NCBI GenBank assembly: GCA_036850795.1
Contig: JAAECO010000004.1
Span: forward strand, 7,502,001 to 7,566,000
Direction: 5' to 3'
Source: Cordyceps javanica
Taxonomy: Eukaryota; Ascomycota; Sordariomycetes; Hypocreales; Cordycipitaceae
DNA: 64,000 bases
Below are positions 55,981-64,000 of the stretch, in pieces. Position 1 is the stretch's first letter; the number at the start of each line of letters is the position of its first letter. The notes beneath the pieces were generated by a model. That model had not been told where the DNA came from and ran no database searches. It worked only from the letters and a program-made list of their open reading frames with translations. The translations under genes were made by a program, and so were the position numbers.

Positions 55981-58914
55981 TCCGGCCGCATATGCTAGAG
56001 CGGACCCTGCAAGGGTCGCAAACCGTGGGCTGTTGACCGGGTTGTAGGTTGGCAAATTTTCAAAAGTTGTAATGGTCAAGTGTGTGAACTTTGCGTGGTT
56101 CGTGTCCTCGACAGGTCCCCTTGGGAGGGAAAAAAAAAAAAAAAACTAAGACTCGTACACCAGGAGCGCCTGATGCTTCGGCGCCGGCCGTTGCTGCACG
56201 TGACGGCGCGATAGGTCAGAAGGCTTACATGGCGAGGCGTGACTCGTCCGCTGTGAAGCAGATCATGTATTTTCAATTTATTTTTGGTTCTTTCCTAACT
56301 GATCATGGTGTTGTGGTGTGACATTCTCCTAGCAGACATTGGCTGGCGACATCGGCCCAAGTCGTACCACATATGCATATGTAAGTCGTGATCGCTACGT
56401 GTTCCAAGGTACTCGGACACGCAGTAACTTTACCCGCCGTCTCAACGCTGCTTCAAAGCTTTGCACAAGCGAATATCTAACTGAACTATTCAAAAGGCCA
56501 TTAATCATATCTTACCAGCGCATTTCAGCTACCCTGCACCAGGTTCCGATACCGGGAGTCTCACCAAGGTCCCCGACCCATGGCTTCAGGGTAGGGTAAG
56601 TTGCATGGCGAGTAAGGTATGATGTTATCCAAACAGAGGGACGACCAAAGATGGGAGGAGGCATGACGTCACTGGCAGGGTCTTTCTCTGTTCTATTCCT
56701 CCGAGGCCAGCATAGAAGGTCAGGATATAAAAAGGCCAAACAGATGCGGAAAAGAAAAATTGAGATGGAAATGGGAATGCAGCGCAGGTGCAACATGTCT
56801 TGGCCTACCTAGCGATGGTGATACCATGATATCTACTTTTAGTGCTACTTGGTCGGGTTCGGGCGCCCCGTTGCAGATGGCGTCGGATGACCTGGAAAGG
56901 CAGGCTAACCCGAGGCTCGATTCGTCGAGGATTGGAATGACGTGCACTTGACCCCGGAATCACCAATTCATGTACTCACGCGATGCTGCTGGCACAGTTG
57001 ATGGGGCCGACAAGGCTCAAGATGAGGCCACGCAAGGAGAATGCGGAATCAGTGGCTAACTAGTCGATGTCCGATGCAATACTGCTGACAGTTGTGTGCT
57101 CATGCGCGGAATCGACTGCGACTGGAAATACATTACGGATCCTCAGGCAGTCTCATTTTTAGCGTTAAGAAATGGGCAGCATCAAACTACCTATCGGAGA
57201 GCTAGGCACTGTCGGGAAGCGGCTAATCGGCAGCTGTGCCATGCTCAGAGAGCCAAATGAGGAGTGCATCTGTATCGAACATGGTGATCAGACAGAACGC
57301 CAGCAGCAGACGTGTCGTCGTCAGAATGATGGCGCAGCCAGGTTTGCCGCCAGGGGTTGTGTACGCCACAATTTTCAAATGTCTGGCATGGAAGGATCGT
57401 ACTCAGTACAAACAGAAAGAAACACGTTGACATGAGCACAAGATTGGACAATGGATGCAATGAATGCCAAGTACTGGTAGGCAGGGGGGCGCAAGAATAA
57501 AGCCCAAATTACATCATACTGGTAACTAACCTACCCAGCTGGACAAGGGGGGCAGATGGCAGTGCTAAAACGGGGTCAAAAGGTAAGACAAAGTAGATTC
57601 GGAAGCGACTTGCCCTCGCGCCAGGCTCAGCGCCGAAAAGAGAAAAAAAATTAAGGAAAAAAGAAAAATGGTGACCGCATCCCTGCATCAGAGATGTCGC
57701 GCGAGCCGGCGGTTCCAGCCCCCAGGTGGACACGCAAGCTCCAAGCTCGTGGTCCATGGAGGGAAAGCTTTCTAATTAGTGGGGGGATCGATGCAGAGTT
57801 GCGCAGGAAAAAGATGGTGAAAGATGTGTGGCCCTGACGAGCCAGCTCCAGTGATGTGCGGAAGAACGAACGATGTGACCGCATAACTGGAGAGAGTCGA
57901 GCGTTTGCAAGCATGAGATGGGAGTCAAATTTGGAACGTCAATCCCCCCTCCTTGGGATATGTGGGCATCAGCCAGCCCCCTCGAGAGTGTGCAGCAAAG
58001 TCGAACGAGGAAAGTGTACAGAAAAGGACAAGGCACAAAAAAAAAAGCCATGCAACAAGTTTGATCGAGAAAAGATAGATGTATGATGGTGGTGGCAGTT
58101 CGTTTGGCAGACTTGCCTCCTCACAGAGAAAGGCTGGGTACTGGCGGGCCAATTCTCCGAAGCAGCCAAGCAAAAAAAGGTCTTGTGATATCTACATACG
58201 TGCAAATATTGATGAGAATAATAATCATAATAATCATAAGTGAAGAAGACGAGGTAGTAGCACATTGTCTTGTCAGATATTCCTGGGCCGTTGTCGTGAG
58301 GCTTGGTGGCTGACTGGCCGCCACGGTAAAGAGGGGGGGGAAGGGCACCGAGAATGGGAGCAGGAGAGGAAAAGCAAGATTGCCAACTTTGTTACATTAC
58401 CGCATTGATTTTGCGGGACAGTTGCATGCCCGCGAATGGAGTCGCCGAAAAAAAAAAGCGAGAGTTGTGTCATTGATGGTTGCGGGAACGCCAAGCTGTC
58501 CAGAAGCTTAATAGTATAAAGCCAAGGAAGCGCCGGCGTAGGAGTTGGACGGGCTGGGTGGGCTTGTGTGGCTTCTTTCTTCGTGCCTGTGCCAACACTG
58601 CAAGCGTCGCTTGGCATACAAGATTTTTGATTTTTTTTTTTTGATTTTTTTTTTTTGGTTTGCAATGAAATCATGGACTTTTTTATTTTTGATGTTTTGA
58701 GACTTTGGTAATGCGTTCTGCCGCAAGGGGGCGCGGCAACGGGTCGAGAAGTCGTCAAGAGAGAGAGAGAGAGGGAGGAGTGCGCCGAGAGAAGGCCGGC
58801 GACAGCGGCGACAGCGCGGCGGCGGCGGCGGCCAAGACGACGGACGGGGGGCGGACGGTGGGAGTGGGTATAGAGGGAAGTTTAGCCATTCAAGTCTCCC
58901 ACAGCACTGGTTTC

Positions 58915-58946
<32 letters not shown>

Positions 58947-61460
58947 GGTTATTATTCTCCGTTTATTACGTCGCAAACGAATATGGTCTATACGAACAAG
59001 TTCGGGGCGCATCGTCGTCCGTCATCCCCCCCCTCCCGCGGGACCGTCGTCGGAGCCAATAGATGTCCAGCCCAGCCCATGCCATCGCCCCGGGCGGGCA
59101 GTTGACAGATTTGGTTCCCGGCGAGACCAACGCATTAATTCAATGGCCTTCTTCCTCCCCTTCAACCCAGTTACCTGCGGAGCGTCGCAAGATGGACAAT
59201 CTGTACCCCATGGCCCCGTCACCCAGCCCTCCCCCCCCGTGTATGGATACATATGTGCCGGTGCCGTGAGACAAGCAGACAAAAAGTTGCCCGTTAATCC
59301 AGTGGCTTATTAGCGCCCCGATAGTTTGCTGCACGAGTTAGCGCAACGAAAGCCCTGGCAGCTGGCTACCGTCCAATGGCCGGGGGGGCCACACGGCGAG
59401 CCTGCGTACGTAACGGGCGTCTATGACACTCGCTTGCATATAGTACTGCTCATGGCTGATGGGCGCAGCTTTTATTCTTGTCTTGATAATATTATAGAAG
59501 GATGAAAGAAAAGGGGGGAAGAGGGCACCGGAAAGCTCGGCGCTCTTTACTGTCCCCTCTCTGCCAATGAACAAGTTTGTGGCGGCTAAGATGGAACAAG
59601 TCGCGGTGTGAGAAGAGGTATCCTTTTTCATGCATTGCGTAGCTTGTCCCGTAAGTAGTTTGTTGCCAATCAAAGCTAGCATTGGGAGAGGGGAGGGGAT
59701 GGGGGGGTTTACGGCAAGTTACTGCCAGACTACCTGGATGGGATCGGATGCGTAACATGTCGCAGCAGCCGCCAAACCTGTAAAACAAGCAAAGCCCCCT
59801 GGGTTCTCCGGAAAGGACCAGGTTACGGCGATCTGGGGGGGGGAGAAAAAAAGTTATTTTTAATATTTAAGATTTAATAAACCCCCCCGGGGGGGTAACA
59901 CTAGAGCTTGAGCCAATGCGAATAAGATTTCGGGAACAAGAGAGTGAGAGAGTGAAGAGGGCAAAAGGAGAAACCGTGACGAGTCGGATGCCCCAAAGGC
60001 AACGGCGGCGTCTCGCTTTCTGTGGGTGTGTGTGTCCCCCCCAGCCAGCCATCCATCCGTCCATCCATCCCGCCCATGCATCGCGGGTCGGTGACGTACT
60101 ACACTTTTTTTTCTCGATGGAGGGATCGATTCAGGCAAGTGGGAAATTTGCTGGAGAATAGGAAGAACAAAAAAAAAGAGGAGAGCCAAGACTGAGTGAA
60201 TCAAGCAAGGTCTACCGGTGAGGTGGCAGTTGTCTCGCTTAAAAGGAATATTTTAGGTTGTTGGGTGCCTGAATTGAGTTTTGACGTTTTTTGTTTTCTT
60301 ACATCTAAGTACCCTCCTTGCCTATCTACACTCAAAACAGAGTGAGCAAATTCCTTGTTCCAAAGAAGCTTGAGGAAGCTAAGCGTGTGACGACTTTCTA
60401 CTTGAGGTGAGGTTCTGATTTCCTATGCACTCTTTTTTTTCCCCCCTCGCGTGCATCGTCTTGAGTTTCTTCTTCTTTTTGTTTGTGATCCTGGTTTGAA
60501 AAAAAAAAAAAAAAGTCAGAGACTCTTCGAGTGAAGAAGACCAGTTGCCTACCGAACTGGGCATGTCAAGTTGGGCTGTGAATCAGCAATCACACTCTCT
60601 GTCCTCTTAGCGCCCGTCTTACCTGGGCGTGCGTGGTGTCAGGCTGTCAGCCAGCCATCCAGGACGTGTATACGCCGACGAGGTACGCGGGCTTCTTGGC
60701 ACAGCGCATGGATCCGGGCTGTGTGATTACCGAGTTTCTGACACTTGCTTGGGCCTTGTAGCCGTGGCCATTGTGCTCTGATTTTTCTTCTTTTCCGCTC
60801 TTCTCTTTCTTTTCGTTTTCTTTTTTTCTCTTTTTTTATACTATCCTGTTTGTTTCTTTCTTCCTTGTTGTATGCGTTTCTGTCTTTGGCCGCCCAGCTT
60901 TGAGCTCATTTTCAAAGCCCGTCTTGGTGATTGGCTATCAACATTCAACGCCAGTCAAGGATTATTAACCAACTAGTTAGTCAAGTTACTGAGCACTACC
61001 GGCTTGGAAGTTGCTCGTATTGGAAACAGAAAGAAGACTGCCAAGGCGCTGGGCTGAGACCAAGAGACCATACTTTCGAGAGGCCAGGAGCAACACCAGG
61101 CAAAACAATCTCCGCAGGTCCCGGGTCCGCCGAACTAGTGGACGGCGCTACGACGAAGCTGTTACCCTTGTCGATTGATTGCGGCTCCGTTGTGCGCACT
61201 TATTAACAGAGACGCCCTCGCCCAGATTCCGGTTCGGGTGGCTGTCTCGCGGTATTCTTGATTCATCTGGGGGCCAAACCAGCCGAAACAGTGAAGCGGA
61301 AACAAGGACAAAGAAAAAAAAAGACATTCGACAACAGTCACTCACGGAAAGGACAAGTCGGCTCGGTCAAGACCAATAAAACAGGGTACAACTACCTATA
61401 CTACGCGCATACCTGACGACAGCCATACGCACACTCTCACACACACACACAAACACAGCC
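55981..61460. other. Large gene-free interval with simple repeats
   Basis: About 5.5 kb with no supported gene on either strand. It contains a TG microsatellite (58917-58944), A- and T-runs (56130-56145; 58629-58656), GA-rich blocks (58760-58776) and a TACTCAGTAC word at 57400-57409. The right portion probably includes the long 5' leader or promoter of the CAF120-like gene, as suggested by a CAC-rich stretch immediately upstream of its start. Confidence 0.45.
58917..58944. repeat. (TG)n microsatellite
   Basis: About fourteen TG units in the gene-free region. Confidence 0.9.
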
Positions 61461-64000
61461 ATGGGCCGTAATAGAGGTACGTACTTTTGTGCCTGGTGAG
61501 CATTCCAGCTGGGCCGAGATGAGTTTGATTACAGTCTGCAAGCCATGGCAGGGCCAAGGCATGCTTGACGGCTCAGTGGCTCAGTGGCTTGGTTGCTAGG
61601 GAGAGCCTGGCTGGTGTTTCGGCGGTGGTGACTGCGAGTGCAGTTACAGAGACAAGAGACGGCTGATGAGTCGGCAACGGGAGAGGGGCGAGAAGAAGAA
61701 GAAGAAGAGAGAGAAGAAGGGTGAAGAAAAAGAGAGAGAGGGGGGCATCGCGAGTGTGGTGCTGCGCGTTGACATCTACCTGCGCTGTGAGAGAGGGCTG
61801 TTGACTGTCTTGCGCAGTCGTGGGGTGTCATCGGGGACAAAAAGAGGCAATGGACGGTGAGCGGAGAACGAGGTGCTTGGCAGTGGCTCTATCGACCTAC
61901 CTACCTACCTTGGTAGGTATCCGGGTGAGCACAGCACTGGCGACGCTGGCAGTGCTGGCAGTGCTGGCAGTGCTGGCGACACTAGCAGTGCTCCTCGCCG
62001 CTCTGTTCGGGGCGGTGGTGCTGTCCGTCGCTGTCCGTCGCTGTCCGTCGCTGTCGACTGCCCGTCTGCCCGCCTGCCCGTCTGCCCGGTACCTACCTAG
62101 CACCTCTGCGGCGTACACTGCCTCGAATCCACCGCCTGTAATCTCCCGCTCAGCTGTCCTCCTCCTGCTGGCTCCCCACTGCGGCCCCTCTGACTGCGTG
62201 TCCACATCTTCTTCCTCTTCCCGCTCTCCTTCTTCTTCTTTTGGGTCGCCTGCTTCTTCTGCTGTGCCTTCTACTTGCTGTCCACTCAAATCTGCAACAT
62301 CCAACTACCTAACTACTCACACACACTCTCTCTCTACCAACCTGACTGGCCTGTTGTTGTTCGTTTTTTCTGCCATCGTCACCCCTACACACACATACGA
62401 TTCACGCTTCTACGCATCTTTCTGCACCCACGCTCTCTCTCTCGTCCGTCGCTCTCCCGCTCTCCCGCCCTCCTCGCCGTCCGACCCTCATCGAAACCCT
62501 GCTAACTTGAGCTGTTTTCCCGCCGGCCTCTTCCAGTCCGCTCGTTCGTCTCGCAATTCTCCGGCGCCTGGAGCCCGCCTACACCCGCCGCCTCGCCTCC
62601 TTCGACGTCGCCCATCTCTGCCGCCGCCGCCGGTAGCAACGAGCCCTTTCCTGACCATCAGATCGGCCTCAACCTCCCTCCCACGCCGCCCTCCTACCCG
62701 GACTATGGCACAGTAGACTCGGACGCCTCCGACAGCCCCCCTCACAAGCGTCAGCGCAGCACCTCCCGACCACTGTCCATCAGCTCCTACCAGCCGCCTC
62801 TCATGGACATCACCGAGGACACCATCCCGGAGCTGCAGCCCGTCTTCTCCTTTCTCAACTCCCACTCCAACAAGCTCTACCAAGAGGGCTATTTCCTCAA
62901 GCTCGACGACCAAAATACACGTACGTTTCTTTTTTTGCCCCCAATCTGAGCCATACCTCCTTACTTCCTCGAAACCGCCCTCAACCCATGTGCCCCTTCC
63001 AACCGCCTCCCCCCCCGCCATCACCACCACCCCACCATCCATCTCTGGCACATTGCACTGCCGCAACCTGACCTTGCCACGCGCCACAATGTCACCCAGC
63101 CTGCTGACTTCTCTTCCAGAGGGCAAACCCAATGCCGATCGAACCTGGACAGAATGCTTCGCCCAGCTCGTCGGCACCGTCCTCTCCCTATGGGACGCTG
63201 CTGAGCTCGACGCCGCCGGCGAGGACGGCGAGGTCCTTCCGAAATTTATCAATCTCACAGATGCCTCCATAAAAATGGTATGTCCTCCTGCCCTCACGTG
63301 TCTCCTACCAGCACGCCACCATTTCCTACCATTGATCTGCGCCATTCTGCATAAGATGCGTCTTCAACCGCGCCGTCCACCGTCTTGGCATCCTTGCTGA
63401 CCCGACTATCCAGATTGAGTCCCTGCCCACCCGCTCCAAGGACGAGCAGCCTCTGCAAAACATCCTTAGCATCTCTACCGCTGGCCGCAACCGATACCTC
63501 CTCCACTTCAACTCCCACCACTCCTTGGTCCAATGGACTGCCGGCATCCGCCTCGCCATGTACGAGCACTCTACCCTGCAAGAGGCCTACACTGGTGCCC
63601 TCATTGCCGGCAAGGGCAAGACTCTCAACAACATCAACGTCATTCTCGAACGCTCTCGTCTTCCCACCGAGTCATGGGTCCGAGTCCGCTTCGGTGCCGG
63701 CGTTCCTTGGAGACGCTGCTGGTGCGTCATCACCCCTCCTGACGAGAAGGAGTTCGCCAAGCAGCAAAAGGAGATGAAGAAGCGCTCCGCCTACGACAGG
63801 TCCGCCGCCCCGACTCTCAAGGGTGACATCAAGTTCTATGACCAGCGCAAGGAAGGCAAGAAGCAGAAGAAGCTCCAGCCCATTGCCTCCATAACCGACG
63901 CCTACGCCGCTTACGCCATCTACCCCCAGGCCAAGTCGCTCGTTGATGCCTCTACTCTCATCAAGATTGAGGGCAACGTGTCCATTCACACCGAACCTCC
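61461..64000 (+). CDS. CAF120/SKG3-like PH-domain protein (5' part, cut by window end)
   Basis: Exons visible: 61461-61476, 62537-62920, 63120-63277 and 63414 onward, open to the window edge. The first exon codes only MGRNR plus one base; a 1060-nt intron follows, and the phase then gives VRSFVSQFSGAW. Residues about 30-90 are Pro/Ser-rich. After this come LQPVFSFLNSHSNKLYQEGYF and TWTECFAQLVGTVLSLWDAAEL, and a PH-like domain (residues about 105-240) with RNRYLLHFNSHHSLVQWTAGIRLAMYEH, and a second PH-like half beginning near ESWVRVRFGAGVPWRRCWCVI. This is the layout of yeast Caf120 and Skg3, of which Caf120 associates with the CCR4-NOT complex and Skg3 is found at sites of polarised growth. 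The first exon is tiny, so the start is less certain than the rest. Confidence 0.75.
61945..61978. repeat. 9-bp tandem repeat in the long intron
   Basis: GCTGGCAGT repeated about four times inside intron 1 of the CAF120-like gene. Confidence 0.85.
62021..62050. repeat. 10-bp tandem repeat in the long intron
   Basis: CTGTCCGTCG, three exact copies in intron 1 of the CAF120-like gene. Confidence 0.9.

Noticed and set aside
61820..62716. 298-codon frame within the CAF120-like intron
   Set aside because: Low-complexity Ser/Pro/Leu sequence through tandem repeats; it overlaps exon 2 in a different frame from the conserved protein.

Overview
The window is nuclear DNA of a filamentous ascomycete. 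Protein-coding genes carry short GT-AG introns (about 50-120 nt) with CTAAC-type branch points, intergenic gaps hold long poly-purine and poly-pyrimidine runs and microsatellites, and the recognisable proteins (TVP23, UTP23, PTC7, a CAF120-like PH protein, a Mil1/TMCO4-type DUF726 protein) are fungal. A secreted enterotoxin-A-type ADP-ribosyltransferase gene next to a UstY-type RiPP cluster points to a hypocrealean, possibly insect- or nematode-associated, fungus; this is inference. I found no CRISPR array, rRNA, tRNA or intact transposon.

Left part, about 3.4-18.8 kb: an apparent ribosomally synthesised peptide (RiPP) cluster of the dikaritin/ustiloxin kind. In order: an ABCC exporter (3397-8412, +), a SAM methyltransferase (8663-9664, -), an MFS exporter (10479-12387, +), a Kex2-processed precursor with eleven near-identical 17-residue repeats (13064-13732, -), a DUF3328/UstYa-like oxidase with both HxxHC motifs (14997-16035, +) and a bZIP regulator (17866-18779, +). 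The proposed logic: the precursor enters the secretory pathway, Kex2-type cleavage at Lys-Arg frees AAGKEY(I/L)HFDSDVLD peptides, the membrane-anchored UstY protein crosslinks the Tyr-containing core, the methyltransferase may tailor it, the transporters export it, and the bZIP protein controls the set. The core peptide is not one I recognise, so this is the best candidate for an undescribed system.

Middle, about 18.8-27.0 kb: gene-poor sequence around a five-exon enterotoxin-A-family gene (21834-24398, -). I take the end of this interval as the border between accessory and conserved sequence.

Right part, 27.0-64.0 kb: conserved genes, in order: metallo-beta-lactamase-fold protein, penta-EF-hand protein with an unusual internal expansion, ChaC gamma-glutamylcyclotransferase with a 5-nt micro-exon, glycine-rich RRM protein, disordered hypothetical protein, CitE/CLYBL-like lyase, TVP23, single-pass membrane protein, DUF726 protein, UTP23, PTC7 and the 5' part of a CAF120-like gene cut by the window end. 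Two large gene-free stretches (34.6-38.9 kb and 56.0-61.5 kb) are rich in simple repeats.

Exon boundaries given below were worked out by hand from splice signals, reading phase and expected family sequence. All multi-exon models keep frame from start to stop, but none has transcript support.
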